Positions 27,838 to 37,942 are shown, numbered from the stretch's first letter. The stretch: DNA of 64,000 nucleotides from OLB6 sp964525565 (GCA_964525565.1 CAZGHI010000003.1:27263-91262), one strand, 5' to 3'. The notes: generated by a model not told the origin, from the letters alone. Translations and numbers: made by a program.

Positions 27838-30702
27838 GTGGATCAGCATGTGCAACGCATGTTCTTTACGGTTGTTCTGTTCTTTACCGCACTGGGTTTT
27901 ATACAGGCACAAACGTGTGTTATTGATGGAAAAGTAACCGATGGTGAAAGCGGAGAACCACTTCGGGGTGCAACAATACAGATTGTGGAGGCAAAAAAGG
28001 GAGCGTACTCCGACACAAAAGGCACGTTTCGTATTAAGAATGTTACCCCCGGAACGTACACGGTACGATTTACGTTCCTTGGATATGAAACAAAAGTCGT
28101 GGAAAACGTTGAGTGCACAGGTGATAAAACCATCACGTTAAACGTAGTCCTAACATCCGCCGCCTCCACAAGCAAAGAAGTTGTTGTGGAAGCAGAGAAG
28201 ATTAACGACAACGCAGCCGCCATGCTGGCAGAACGGCAGAAAGCATCTACCGTTAGTGATGGTATCTCGCGCGAAGAGATATCACGATTGTCAGATTCCG
28301 ATGCCGGGCAGTCTGTTAAGCGCGTTACGGGAGTCACCCTCGTAGAGGGAAAGTTCGTCTATGTACGTGGTGTGAGCGACCGCTATAGCAATACCATGCT
28401 GAATGGTGCCTCGCTTTCAACAACTGAGCCTGACAAGAAATCGTTTGCTTTCGACATGTTCCCTAGCGAACTGCTCGAAAACATTAACGTTACAAAGTCC
28501 TTCACACCTGACCTGCCCGGCAATTTTGTTGGCGGGTTGGTACAGATGAACACCATTGATTTTCCTCAGGGCTTCTCTGTACGCGTAAACGCCGGCATGG
28601 GAGCAAACGACCAGGTTACGAATCAACTTAATCAATTTGTTGGCTATCCGTCCGGTTCAACAGACTGGCTTGGAATAAGCGGATCGCATCGCGACGCTCC
28701 CGCTATACCGAACCCACAGGAGTTTGTTGCGTTGCGTTCGGCTGTAAACGCCGGAGATCCTGCTGCTATTGAGCAATGGATAGGTATTGGCCGTGGATTC
28801 AACAATTCTCTGCTTGATACCCGCATTGGCACAGCTCCCTTTGCCGGAAAAGGAGGGATATCGCTTACCAACGTATGGGACGTAGCCGATGAAAGCAGGT
28901 TAGGCTTTGTTGCTTCTATGAACTATGGGAACAATTATGGCCTGAATAGAATACTTCGGCGGGGGATTCAATCCGACGGGCAAAGCCTCCTCTTCGACTA
29001 CAGTGGTCGGATTACAACACGATCTACCAACCTCGGTTTCCTTGCAAATGTGGCCTACCGTATAGGCACACAGAGCACGATTTCATGGAAGAATACATAC
29101 AGCATCAATTCAGACGACGAAGGTGTCTATCAGCACGGCAATGAATTCACGCAGTCGCAGTTTCGAAAAAATCTTTCCTTTGAGTTTCAGGAGAAACGAC
29201 TTTTTGCAACAACCCTTACCGGGGAACACAATTTCAACGTTGCCTCGAACCTCCTGGTTGACTGGAAAGCGGGTTATTCGCAGTCGTCTCGCAACCAGCC
29301 CGACTTTCGGCGGTTTCGGTACCAAAAAGATGCATTCGACGAAACTGCCCCTTTAGAAATTTCCATTGCAAACCAGTCCATTACTGCTCAGGGCCTTGGG
29401 TCAAACGCCGGACGCTTCTATTCGATGCTCAACGAATACTCTCGAAACCTGAACCTGAACGGAACGCTATCGCTCCAGTCAACAAAACTCAAGGTTGGCG
29501 GCTTGCACGAAAGCAGGAACAGAGATTTTACATCACGTTCCTATACGTACATCCAGGCTATCCAGTCAACAATAGACTATTCGCAGCTTACCTTCTCGGC
29601 TGATCCATCGGTAGTGCCCAATCCTATCGCCCTGTTTGCCGACTCAAATTTTCGTACGGACAGGCTGGGGATCTCGGAAGACTCCAAACTCCGCGATTCA
29701 TACACAGCAACCGAAACATTGTGGGCAGGGTATATAATGGCAGACATCCCATTCTCCATTGGCGCTCTACCCATTCGTGTGATTGCAGGTGCCCGACTTG
29801 AATCGAGCGTTCAGCAGTTGTACTCTTTCAACGATCAAGACCAACAAGTGACGGTAAACCTTGATGTAACAGATGTTCTACCGTCCGTTAATGTTGTTGT
29901 AACGCCCCTTGAGAACTTTAACCTACGGGCTGCAGCAACGCAGACGCTTACCCGTCCGTCACTGCGGGAGTTTGCCCCATTTGCATTCTTTGATTTTCAA
30001 ACACAAAGCACAACCCGAGGCAATCCCAATCTCACGAGAGCACTTATTCAAAATTATGACGTTCGTGCAGAGTGGTTTCCCGGACCCGGCGAGGTTTTGT
30101 CGGCATCGCTCTTCTATAAGAACTTCAAGAATGCTATTGAAGAAACCGTTGACCCTTCAACATCTGAACTTATTCGCTCGTTCAGAAATGCATCGTCAGA
30201 TGCCACGAACTACGGCGTGGAGTTTGAAGCCCGAAAAAATCTCGGCTTTCTTTCAAAAGACCTGACTTTTCTTGTGGTTTCGGCCAACATTGCGCTTATC
30301 AACAGCAACATTACCGTGTTGCAGGGGTCGGTTGAAGACTCCAGACGGATGTGGGGCCAGAGCCCGTACACCATAAATGCATCCATCAGCTATTTCAATC
30401 CAGACTGGGGTACGTCGGCCACCGTGGGCTACAACATTGCGGGCAGACGCATTATCCAGGTTGCACAGGTAGGTGTGTACCAGATTGCAGAGAAGTATAA
30501 GGCCGACGGACCACACATCTATGAAAATCCTCGGGACGTAATTGATTTTACGATTACTCAAAATATTGGCAATCTGGAGATCAAGGCAGCCGTTCGGGAC
30601 ATCCTTAACCAGGAATTGGTTTGGGAGCAGCTTGGACAGGTTGTAGCATCGAACCTTCGCGGCGTTGGGTATGCCCTTGGAATAGCCTACAAGTTCAACT
30701 AA
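27838..30702 (+). CDS. TonB-dependent outer-membrane receptor with CarboxypepD-regulatory N-domain
   Basis: 954 aa from GTG 27838 (ATG 27859, before FFTVVLFFTALGFIQAQ, is an alternative). After the signal: a CarboxypepD_reg-like domain (about 27-110; IDGKVTDGESGEPLRGATIQIVEA...GTYTVRFTFLGYE), a TonB box/linker, the plug (about 140-260; VKRVTGVTLVEGKFVYVRGVSDRYSNTMLNGASL...) and a 22-strand-type barrel to the end (GVGYALGIAYKFN). Imports or binds an unidentified ligand using TonB energy. The T9SS protein gene follows after 33 bp with its own ribosome-binding site, so the two likely work as a receptor and surface-protein pair. Confidence 0.92.
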   Translation: MDQHVQRMFFTVVLFFTALGFIQAQTCVIDGKVTDGESGEPLRGATIQIVEAKKGAYSDTKGTFRIKNVTPGTYTVRFTFLGYETKVVENVECTGDKTITLNVVLTSAASTSKEVVVEAEKINDNAAAMLAERQKASTVSDGISREEISRLSDSDAGQSVKRVTGVTLVEGKFVYVRGVSDRYSNTMLNGASLSTTEPDKKSFAFDMFPSELLENINVTKSFTPDLPGNFVGGLVQMNTIDFPQGFSVRVNAGMGANDQVTNQLNQFVGYPSGSTDWLGISGSHRDAPAIPNPQEFVALRSAVNAGDPAAIEQWIGIGRGFNNSLLDTRIGTAPFAGKGGISLTNVWDVADESRLGFVASMNYGNNYGLNRILRRGIQSDGQSLLFDYSGRITTRSTNLGFLANVAYRIGTQSTISWKNTYSINSDDEGVYQHGNEFTQSQFRKNLSFEFQEKRLFATTLTGEHNFNVASNLLVDWKAGYSQSSRNQPDFRRFRYQKDAFDETAPLEISIANQSITAQGLGSNAGRFYSMLNEYSRNLNLNGTLSLQSTKLKVGGLHESRNRDFTSRSYTYIQAIQSTIDYSQLTFSADPSVVPNPIALFADSNFRTDRLGISEDSKLRDSYTATETLWAGYIMADIPFSIGALPIRVIAGARLESSVQQLYSFNDQDQQVTVNLDVTDVLPSVNVVVTPLENFNLRAAATQTLTRPSLREFAPFAFFDFQTQSTTRGNPNLTRALIQNYDVRAEWFPGPGEVLSASLFYKNFKNAIEETVDPSTSELIRSFRNASSDATNYGVEFEARKNLGFLSKDLTFLVVSANIALINSNITVLQGSVEDSRRMWGQSPYTINASISYFNPDWGTSATVGYNIAGRRIIQVAQVGVYQIAEKYKADGPHIYENPRDVIDFTITQNIGNLEIKAAVRDILNQELVWEQLGQVVASNLRGVGYALGIAYKFN

Positions 30703-30735
30703 GCAATGAATTCGTTTCACCACACGGAGATCATC

Positions 30736-33700
30736 ATGCGGAATATTTTCTCATTGGCAATTGCTGGGGTGTTGTGTACGGTAGCAGCGCTTTCGCAAAC
30801 GCCAAAGATTCTTTCACCGAACGGAGGTCAAACCTTCAGGCCGGGCAGCACTCAGGATGTTACCTGGGATACAACGGGAGTGCCCTTCAACACACGTTGG
30901 AAATTTCAGTTTGGAACCTCTGCCGTTGGCCCATGGACGGATCTTGCCGGCGCAACAAACGTCAAAGACTCCGGCTCTACGCGTGGACGCACTCAGTGGC
31001 GCGTTCCTGCAGTAGGCACATCAACAGGCTATCTGCGCATGTCTTTGGTATCAGACGACAATGTGTTTGACCTAAGCGACAACCCGTTTACAATCATTAG
31101 CCCACAGGTTATCCAGGTTGATTCAACTCTGCGCGGAGATATCAATGGAACCATAACACTCAGCAGAAATAAAATCTACGGTCTTGATGGTTATGTGTTT
31201 GTTAATGGAACATTGATAATCGAACCCGGTACAATCGTTGTTGGAGATACAGTCGGTCAAAACTCAGTTCTCTGTGTTAATCGTGGCGGAAAACTTATTG
31301 CCGATGGTACACGTAATCGTCCAATCATCTTTACGTCGCGTGCTGCTCCGGGACAACGCGCAGCAGGCGACTGGGGTGGCATTGTGCTGTGTGGGCGCGC
31401 ACGCACCAACCATCCGGGTGGCCAGGCTGCCATTGAAGGTGGCATCGCTGATGCAACACCAGGCGGTAAAGGGTGGTTTGGAGGAACAGATGACGATGAC
31501 AATAGTGGAATTCTCCGATACTGCCGCATTGAGTTTGCCGGCATTGCCGTGCTTCCAAACAATGAACTCAACAGTCTTACCATGGGTGGTGTAGGGCGTG
31601 GTACAACACTGGACTACATACAGGTGAGCTACGGTAACGATGATGCTTATGAGTGGTTTGGCGGTACTGTGAATGCAAAACACCTGGTTGCATTTGGGTC
31701 TCTGGACGATGACTTTGATACCGACAATGGTTATAGGGGAAAAGTTCAGTTTGCTCTGGTTAAACGCCTTCAGCGCGTTGCCGATGTTTCAACGTCGCAG
31801 GCATTCGAATGCGACAACGACGCATCAGCTTCATTTAATCAGCCATTGTCGCAGCCAATCTTTTGCAACGTAACGGCAATCGGTCCGGTGCAGGATACAT
31901 CCTGGACACCTGGTAACGGACCCAACAACTACAACAGTCGTTATGGCGCGTCGGCACAGATTCGGAGAAACTCAAGAGCCTCCATCTTCAACTCCGTATT
32001 TGTGGGGTGGCCACGGGGCTTGGAAATTGCGCAAACGCCCACGATGAACGCAGCATACACAGACTCATTAGCCGTTCGTGCGTGTAACTGGTACGGATTC
32101 AAAACAACGTGGCTGAACCTTGCAGGCGGAACTCCCCCTGCAGGTATGGATGCTTCGTGGATAGCTAAAACCGCCTATGCTAACGTTGGCGATGCCAGCG
32201 ATCCGGCTAATGCATTTATTACCAATCCATGGCCAGAAAATCAAGACTTCAATCCACTTCCGCAAGCCACAGCCCCCTACCTTACCACAGCACGGTGGGA
32301 TGTTGGGGGTCCACTCTACCAGATTACAGATCCATTTTTTGAACAAGTTCCGTATCGAGGCGCATTCTCAAATAACGTAAATGAGCGCTGGGATCTTGGG
32401 TGGACGGAGTACGACCCAATTAACGCTGAGTATCGTGCAGCGGTGGACATCGTTGTGAAAACACCAGGTGCAGCAGCCGGAGAAAAGTACACACGGGGAA
32501 CATCGGTGAATGTAACGTGGGAACCGCTTGCCGGACAAAACATTCGTATTGAGTATGGCAATGCAGCAACCGGACCGTGGACGCTTGTTGCCAATAATGT
32601 TGATGGAGCCACCGGAACGTACGCGTGGACGTTGCCGAACACGCCAATGCCTAGCGTTTGGGTACGAATTGCCCTAGTCTCCGATCTTAACCAATTCGAT
32701 GTTTCGTCACATGCATTTGAGATTGCCGATGTACAGGGTCCAACAGTAAAACTCCTTTCTCCAAACGGCGGCGAGAAGTTCCGTGTTGGTCAAACCATAA
32801 CCGTTCGCTGGGATACAACCAATACGCTGAGTCAGCGCTGGCGCATTGAATACGGTCCAACACAAACAGGGCCATGGAAGGTGATGCTACCCAACGTGAA
32901 GGATTCTGCAAGCACCCGTGGAAGCGCTCTTATCGTGTTCCGTCCGGAAGACAAGTCCACCACTGGACACATTCGCTTGGTGCTCCTAAGCGACGAAACG
33001 AAGTTCGACCTCAACGACAACCCCTTCGAAGTAACAGCGCCGCTACCAACCCGCTGCGACTCTGTTCTTCGTGGTGAAATCGCACAAGATGTACACCTGC
33101 AAGCCGAAAAAATATACTGTCTTGACGGCTACGTGTATGTTATGGATGGCGCCACACTTACCATTGATCCGGGAACAAAAATCCTTGGTGACACCGTAGG
33201 TCAAAACTCTGTGCTCTGTATTAACCGTGGTGCTAAAATTATTGCCGAAGGCACCCGACAAAATCCAATCGTGTTCACGTCCAGCGCCTTACCGGGGCAA
33301 CGTGCCGCTGGTGACTGGGGTGGTATCGTACTCTGCGGAAAGGCACGCACGAACCATCCGGGCGGGCAGGCTGCCATTGAAGGTGGTATTGCCGACCCAA
33401 CACCCGGTGGCAAAGGCTGGTTTGGGGGAACTGACGATAACGATAACAGCGGTATCCTTCGCTACTGCCGTATTGAGTTTGCCGGTATCGCCGTCATTCC
33501 TAATAGCGAGCTGAATAGCCTCACAATGGGTGGCGTTGGTCGCGGGACAACGATTGACCATATTCAGGTAAGCTACGCCAACGACGATGCCTACGAATGG
33601 TTTGGCGGAACAGTTGACGCTAAGTATTTGATAGCCACCGGAACACTAGACGACGATTTTGATGCAGACAACGGCTATAGTGGTCGTGTGCAGTTTGGCA

Positions 33701-34656
33701 TTGTGCAACGTTGGCGCCAGGTGGCCGACCAAAGCACATCGCAAGCCTTTGAAATTGACAACGACGCATCGGCATCGTATAATACCCCCCGTACCTCTGT
33801 GGTGTTCTCAAATATTACCGCTATTGGTCCATTGCAAGACACATCGTGGACTGTAGGTAACGGCCCCAACCAGTACAGCTCTCGGTATGGCGCTGGAGCA
33901 CAGATCCGTCGTGCAGCTCTTGCTAAAATTCATAACTCCGTTTTCATGGGTTGGCCTCGAGGCTTGGAGATAGCACAGGTTGCTACAATGAACGCTGCAC
34001 TCGGCGATTCAGTTCAGGTTCGGAATACTGCATACTACGGCATCAAAGGAAGCGTGATGAACCTGGCTGGAGGCACGGCACCTGCTGGTCTAGATGCTAC
34101 CTGGATTGAAAAGGCAGCCTTTGGTAATGTTATTGACAAATCATCGCCAAATCTGGCACAGCTTCAGAATCCATTTGCAACAACACCGGAGTTCAATCCA
34201 GCATTGAAGTCGGGGTCGCCACTGGCAACCGGCGCGGCATTCGAAGGCGCTACAGCCGACTCCTGGTTCGACCGCGTTGACTTCCGTGGTGCCGTTGGTA
34301 TGGAACGCTGGGACCTTGGGTGGACGGAATACGATCCTGTGAACAAGGAGTATTTACCGGTTACAGTTCAAGAAGAAGGCGGAGTTGTGATGCGTGGCAT
34401 AACGGGTAAGGCATTCCCGAATCCAACATCAGAAAGAACAACGGTCCGGTATGAGTTGAATCAAGCAGACGTGATTACCGTCGAAGTACGTGATGTTACA
34501 GGCGCATTGGCAAGTACCTTCGTTTCAGGTGTGCAACAGGGAGAAGGAATATTCGAATTCCAGCTTGTAACGGCAGACCTTGTTCCCGGTGTTTATTACG
34601 TGAACATCTTTGGTCACAAAGGTTCCGTAACGATACCGATTACCGTAATGAGATAA
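30736..34656 (+). CDS. Tandemly duplicated T9SS surface protein paired with the TonB receptor
   Basis: 1,306 aa. Start at ATG 30736, with GGAG (30726-30729) 6 nt before it, giving the signal MRNIFSLAIAGVLCTVAALSQ. The protein is two copies of a roughly 600-residue unit: each begins with a fibronectin/Ser-Thr-rich Ig-like module (KILSPNGGQTFRPGSTQ; KLLSPNGGEKFRVGQTI), then a conserved region predicted to be a beta-helix with GDWGGIVLCGRARTNHPGGQ, IEGGIADATPGGKGWFGGTD, DDDNSGILRYCRIEFAGIA and NDDAYEWFGGTVNAKHL in copy one and near-identical strings in copy two. Acidic Asp-rich loops could bind Ca2+. A type A T9SS sorting domain (GKAFPNPTSERTTVRYEL...) closes it. Followed by a strong terminator. 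Confidence 0.87.
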   Translation: MRNIFSLAIAGVLCTVAALSQTPKILSPNGGQTFRPGSTQDVTWDTTGVPFNTRWKFQFGTSAVGPWTDLAGATNVKDSGSTRGRTQWRVPAVGTSTGYLRMSLVSDDNVFDLSDNPFTIISPQVIQVDSTLRGDINGTITLSRNKIYGLDGYVFVNGTLIIEPGTIVVGDTVGQNSVLCVNRGGKLIADGTRNRPIIFTSRAAPGQRAAGDWGGIVLCGRARTNHPGGQAAIEGGIADATPGGKGWFGGTDDDDNSGILRYCRIEFAGIAVLPNNELNSLTMGGVGRGTTLDYIQVSYGNDDAYEWFGGTVNAKHLVAFGSLDDDFDTDNGYRGKVQFALVKRLQRVADVSTSQAFECDNDASASFNQPLSQPIFCNVTAIGPVQDTSWTPGNGPNNYNSRYGASAQIRRNSRASIFNSVFVGWPRGLEIAQTPTMNAAYTDSLAVRACNWYGFKTTWLNLAGGTPPAGMDASWIAKTAYANVGDASDPANAFITNPWPENQDFNPLPQATAPYLTTARWDVGGPLYQITDPFFEQVPYRGAFSNNVNERWDLGWTEYDPINAEYRAAVDIVVKTPGAAAGEKYTRGTSVNVTWEPLAGQNIRIEYGNAATGPWTLVANNVDGATGTYAWTLPNTPMPSVWVRIALVSDLNQFDVSSHAFEIADVQGPTVKLLSPNGGEKFRVGQTITVRWDTTNTLSQRWRIEYGPTQTGPWKVMLPNVKDSASTRGSALIVFRPEDKSTTGHIRLVLLSDETKFDLNDNPFEVTAPLPTRCDSVLRGEIAQDVHLQAEKIYCLDGYVYVMDGATLTIDPGTKILGDTVGQNSVLCINRGAKIIAEGTRQNPIVFTSSALPGQRAAGDWGGIVLCGKARTNHPGGQAAIEGGIADPTPGGKGWFGGTDDNDNSGILRYCRIEFAGIAVIPNSELNSLTMGGVGRGTTIDHIQVSYANDDAYEWFGGTVDAKYLIATGTLDDDFDADNGYSGRVQFGIVQRWRQVADQSTSQAFEIDNDASASYNTPRTSVVFSNITAIGPLQDTSWTVGNGPNQYSSRYGAGAQIRRAALAKIHNSVFMGWPRGLEIAQVATMNAALGDSVQVRNTAYYGIKGSVMNLAGGTAPAGLDATWIEKAAFGNVIDKSSPNLAQLQNPFATTPEFNPALKSGSPLATGAAFEGATADSWFDRVDFRGAVGMERWDLGWTEYDPVNKEYLPVTVQEEGGVVMRGITGKAFPNPTSERTTVRYELNQADVITVEVRDVTGALASTFVSGVQQGEGIFEFQLVTADLVPGVYYVNIFGHKGSVTIPITVMR

Positions 34657-34678
34657 CGCTAACGGAAATGAGCGAATC

Positions 34679-34702
34679 AAAGGGCGCCTTCGGGCGCCCT
34701 TT
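34679..34702. terminator. Rho-independent terminator, probably bidirectional
   Basis: AAAGGGCGCC, TTCG tetraloop, GGCGCCCTTT: a perfect 10-bp GC-rich stem followed by a short T-rich tail (TTTGTTATTCT). It sits 22 bp after the T9SS gene stop and 6 bp before the end of the opposite-strand acyltransferase gene, so it can serve both. Confidence 0.88.
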
Positions 34703-34708
34703 GTTATT

Positions 34709-35857
34709 CTACCGAATTGTCATAATGAAAAGTAACAGGGTCATCTGAATAAGTGCCACCAGGAAAACGCGCTGCGGATAACGTGTTTTAAATGTATTCC
34801 ACCACCACGAAACAACGGTCAGTGGAATCGTTACCACGAGCCAAGTCATAAGAATAGTGACCATATTGCTATTACGCAGGCCGAACATGTTGATAAGATC
34901 CGGTGCTGCCGCTCCATATACAATGAGTACATGTGAGATGTAAAGGAACAACGATTCTTGTCCTGTTCGTTGAAGCCCCTTACCAATGTTAGACGAAGAG
35001 AGAGCTGGCTCCACCAGGAATAAAATCCCAAACGACAGTACAACACCGCTTAAACGGAATGCATGTACTCCGGGGCTAGTTAGCCACCACACCTGGTTCC
35101 ACGGCGAATGAACGTTCATCGACTTCACCGCAAAGACCAGAACTGGCACCAAACATCCGGCACCAACAAGGATCCATGCTGCGCGGGTCTTGTTAGAACT
35201 GTTGAAGAACCAGCCTGCAACAGCACAACCTGCAAACAGATATCCAGACCACGGAAGGAATGAAAACGTAGTAGGGGGTTTAGGCAGAAGGGCCAGTTTC
35301 AGTGCTGCTGGCAGAGGCAGCGTCTCAAGGCCATTCCAGAGGAACAGTGTACATCCAAAAACAATGGTGCACAGAAGTGCGGCTACAACGTGCAAGCGTT
35401 GCACTGACCGGACAATGAATAACAGTGCTACCAGAATGAGCGAGGCTATAACAATAACGTGCAGAACGTCGAATTGCATCCAGCTCTGCAATGCTTCGTT
35501 AGGGAGAGATCGTAACTCGCGATACGAATACACAGGAACATGCATCATGTAGGCCCAGAGAAGTATGTAACCCAGGCGTCGCAAGTACAACCACAAGTCT
35601 TTACGCAGCAACAGAAACGATTCGTACTTACGGGACAGTGAAATAGCAAGACCGGCACCAGCACAAAAGATGAAACATGGTGCAACAAAACCATTAGAGA
35701 TGTTGAGTAGCTCGAACCACCATGTTGACTTTAGTGCCGGGTCTATCAATACATTGGTGATGTGCACCTGTATCATCCACAGTACGGCAATGCCCCTAAG
35801 AACATCAAGAAATATGTACCGATGTTTCTTTTGCTGTTCTGTTGCTGGTGCGCTCAT
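34709..35857 (-). CDS. Multi-pass membrane acyltransferase-like protein (DUF1624/HGSNAT type)
   Basis: 382 aa from ATG 35857, preceded by AAGG at 5 nt; an in-frame GTG two codons earlier is less well placed. Begins with RYIFLDVLRGIAVLWMIQVHITNVL, the motif of the heparan-alpha-glucosaminide N-acetyltransferase-like family with a histidine in the first helix region, and has about ten membrane helices. Such proteins move acyl groups from acyl-CoA to extracytoplasmic sugars. The gene overlaps the tail of a small membrane ORF as ATGA. Confidence 0.8.
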   Translation of the reverse strand: MSAPATEQQKKHRYIFLDVLRGIAVLWMIQVHITNVLIDPALKSTWWFELLNISNGFVAPCFIFCAGAGLAISLSRKYESFLLLRKDLWLYLRRLGYILLWAYMMHVPVYSYRELRSLPNEALQSWMQFDVLHVIVIASLILVALLFIVRSVQRLHVVAALLCTIVFGCTLFLWNGLETLPLPAALKLALLPKPPTTFSFLPWSGYLFAGCAVAGWFFNSSNKTRAAWILVGAGCLVPVLVFAVKSMNVHSPWNQVWWLTSPGVHAFRLSGVVLSFGILFLVEPALSSSNIGKGLQRTGQESLFLYISHVLIVYGAAAPDLINMFGLRNSNMVTILMTWLVVTIPLTVVSWWWNTFKTRYPQRVFLVALIQMTLLLFIMTIR

Positions 35858-35958
35858 TTCCACCTTCTGAAAAACCGTCGGAAGAACCCTACAGCTACGG
35901 ACGAGATCACGATGGATCCCACAATAATGAGCATAGCGAGAATGACGAAGCGTTGCAT
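35854..35958 (-). CDS. Possible small membrane protein (34 aa)
   Basis: Reads MQRFVILAMLIIVGSIVI then SSVAVGFFRRFFRRWK: one hydrophobic helix with a strongly basic C-terminal end, as in many genuine bacterial small membrane proteins. Its stop overlaps the acyltransferase ATG as ATGA. No clear Shine-Dalgarno before the ATG; a TTG 21 nt upstream would add seven residues. It may be a real coupled leader protein or chance. Confidence 0.4.
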   Translation of the reverse strand: MQRFVILAMLIIVGSIVISSVAVGFFRRFFRRWK

Positions 35959-36026
35959 GAATGCGATAATGTGCAAAACATCCTTACGCTGGTGCAGCAA
36001 TTGCACATTATTTTCGAAGCAATAGT

Positions 36027-37604
36027 ATGACAGATTCCCCTGTTCGCTCCAATGTGATTGCCGCCATAGATGTAGGCACCAATTCATTTCACATGGTTGT
36101 GGCTACCGTGAGCACGCGAGGGGTGCTGCGGATTCTTCACCGTAATAAAGAAGTCGTTCGGCTTGGATCGTCTGCCGGCGACATGAAGCGTCTGTCAGAA
36201 GATGCAATGTCTCGTGGTGTTCGAACGCTAAAGCACTTCGTGGGCGAGGCTACATCACACGGAGCCGAGATACGTGCAGTGGCAACAAGTGCTGTTCGCG
36301 AGGCGATGAACAAGGATGAGTTTCTCGAACGAGTTCATCGGGCCACCGGTATCGAAATCGAAGTTGTAAGTGGTATCGAGGAGGGGCGACTTATCTACAT
36401 GGGGGCGCTGCACGCTTTGCCAATTGTAGCCAAACGCGCTCTAGTGTTAGACATTGGCGGCGGTAGCACTGAAACCGTTATCGGCTATCAGGGCGAAGCA
36501 GCCTATGTGCACAGCGCTAAGCTTGGCCATATACGACTCACAAAGCGTTTTTTTCCTACAGGTGTCTCAACGCCGGAAGCAGTAGAGGAATGCAGGCAGG
36601 CAATTCGAGGGGACTGGGCTCCGGTTTTTCATGAGCTGATTGCCTATGGTTTTGAAGAAGCGGTGGGCTGTAGCGGTACTATACTGTCATTAGCGGAGCT
36701 AACGCTAAGCAGACTTGGAAAGCGCAGCCCGGAATCGCTTAATGGAGTCAGGATAGCACGTGCTGATCTTTTGGAGACAATAGAAAATGTAGTTAAAGCC
36801 AGAACCGGTGCAAAACGTTTGTCGCTTGCAGGTCTTGACCCAAAACGCGCCGACGTGATCTTAGGCGGTGCACTAATTCTGGAGCAGGNNNNNNNNNNCA
36901 TAGGGTTAAACATTCAAGACCTAACGATTTCATCGTATGCCCTGCGCGAGGGCATCGTGTTCGATACCATCCAAAAAGCACGCGATATTCGTGAGTTTCA
37001 CCATCTCTCACACCTGCGTTACCAAAGCGTAGATCACTTGTGTGAACTGTACCGCGTTCGTCGCAGTCATGCAGAACACGTGAAGAATCTAAGCCTACGA
37101 TTGTTTGATGATCTCCGCACGATGCACGGATTAGGAGATAAAGAGCGCGAAATTCTCGAGGCCGCTGCTCTGCTGCACGATATCGGCTACCATATCGCTG
37201 CCGATCAGCATCACAAGCACAGCGAATACATCATTCGCAACAGTCCAATGCCAGGCTTTACGAATGACGAGACCGATCTTATTGCTACTGTTGCACGGTA
37301 TCATCGAAAGAGCCACCCCAAAAAGAAGCACGTTAACTTCGAACGACTGTCGCCATCGCTGAAGCGTGTAGTGCTGATTCTTAGTGCAATTCTTCGCGTA
37401 TGCGAAGGCATGGACCGTAGGCAGCAGCAAGTAGTGCATGGCATCAGGTGCACTTTTGAACAAGACATGATCGTTATCAACCTTTCGGCACCAACTACGG
37501 TACCCGATATCGAACTCTGGGGAGCCGAACGCAGAAAAGGTTTACTTCAGGAAGTTTTCGATAAAAGCGTCAGGTTTACTACCGCTCCGGTTGTTGGCAC
37601 ATGA
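36027..37604 (+). CDS. ppx: Ppx/GppA-family phosphatase with C-terminal HD-like domain
   Basis: 525 aa, containing a 10-N gap at 36889-36898 that leaves the frame intact. N-terminal ASKHA domain with VIAAIDVGTNSFHMVVA (phosphate 1) and ALVLDIGGGSTETVIGY (phosphate 2), and EVVSGIEEGRLIYMGAL between them. The C-terminal third has the HD-type helical domain with EAAALLHDIGYHIAADQHHKHS and ARYHRKSHPKK. Such proteins hydrolyse polyphosphate or the 5'-phosphate of pppGpp, linking phosphate storage and stringent response. Stand-alone gene. Confidence 0.92.
   Translation: MTDSPVRSNVIAAIDVGTNSFHMVVATVSTRGVLRILHRNKEVVRLGSSAGDMKRLSEDAMSRGVRTLKHFVGEATSHGAEIRAVATSAVREAMNKDEFLERVHRATGIEIEVVSGIEEGRLIYMGALHALPIVAKRALVLDIGGGSTETVIGYQGEAAYVHSAKLGHIRLTKRFFPTGVSTPEAVEECRQAIRGDWAPVFHELIAYGFEEAVGCSGTILSLAELTLSRLGKRSPESLNGVRIARADLLETIENVVKARTGAKRLSLAGLDPKRADVILGGALILEQXXXXIGLNIQDLTISSYALREGIVFDTIQKARDIREFHHLSHLRYQSVDHLCELYRVRRSHAEHVKNLSLRLFDDLRTMHGLGDKEREILEAAALLHDIGYHIAADQHHKHSEYIIRNSPMPGFTNDETDLIATVARYHRKSHPKKKHVNFERLSPSLKRVVLILSAILRVCEGMDRRQQQVVHGIRCTFEQDMIVINLSAPTTVPDIELWGAERRKGLLQEVFDKSVRFTTAPVVGT
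36889..36898. other. Assembly gap (10 N)
   Basis: Inside the Ppx/GppA gene; the frame is maintained across it. Confidence 0.95.
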
Positions 37605-37905
37605 TAGGTGTCCCTGCAATGTTTGGAGGGTAGCCTTTAGCGAGAGCTATCACTTAGTAAATGCTAGTGGTTGGCGTAAAACTCATATGGGCGTACTGTG
37701 CAAGCATCACACTATATGCGGCTCCACTATGTCCACAAGAGCATACACATTCCTCCACGATTACACCTTAGTAACCGGGTCCGGACAAAATTCCTTGTGT
37801 AGGTGACCATGTTTTCGTATGGTTGGCACGTAACTGGTGCCGCAATTCGGCGATGTACAGTCCAAACGTTCTTCACTGCCAACACCGGCACACACAACAC
37901 CGTAT
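37605..37905. other. Gene-free stretch
   Basis: No coding pattern, tRNA or clear promoter box recognised in about 300 bp between ppx and the subtilisin-like protease gene. Confidence 0.5.
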
Positions 37906-37942
37906 AGAGGAAGCGCAATGAATCGTTTGATTACCCCCCCCC
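37906..37942 (+). promoter_or_regulatory. Strong RBS and ATG followed by a C9 tract, out of frame with the protease
   Basis: AGAGGAAG (37906-37913) lies 4 nt before ATG 37918. After five codons comes a run of nine C (37934-37942). As written this frame stops after ten codons; with one C fewer it would run in frame into the signal peptide and the subtilisin-like protein. This is the arrangement of a slippage switch or of a homopolymer length error. Confidence 0.5.
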
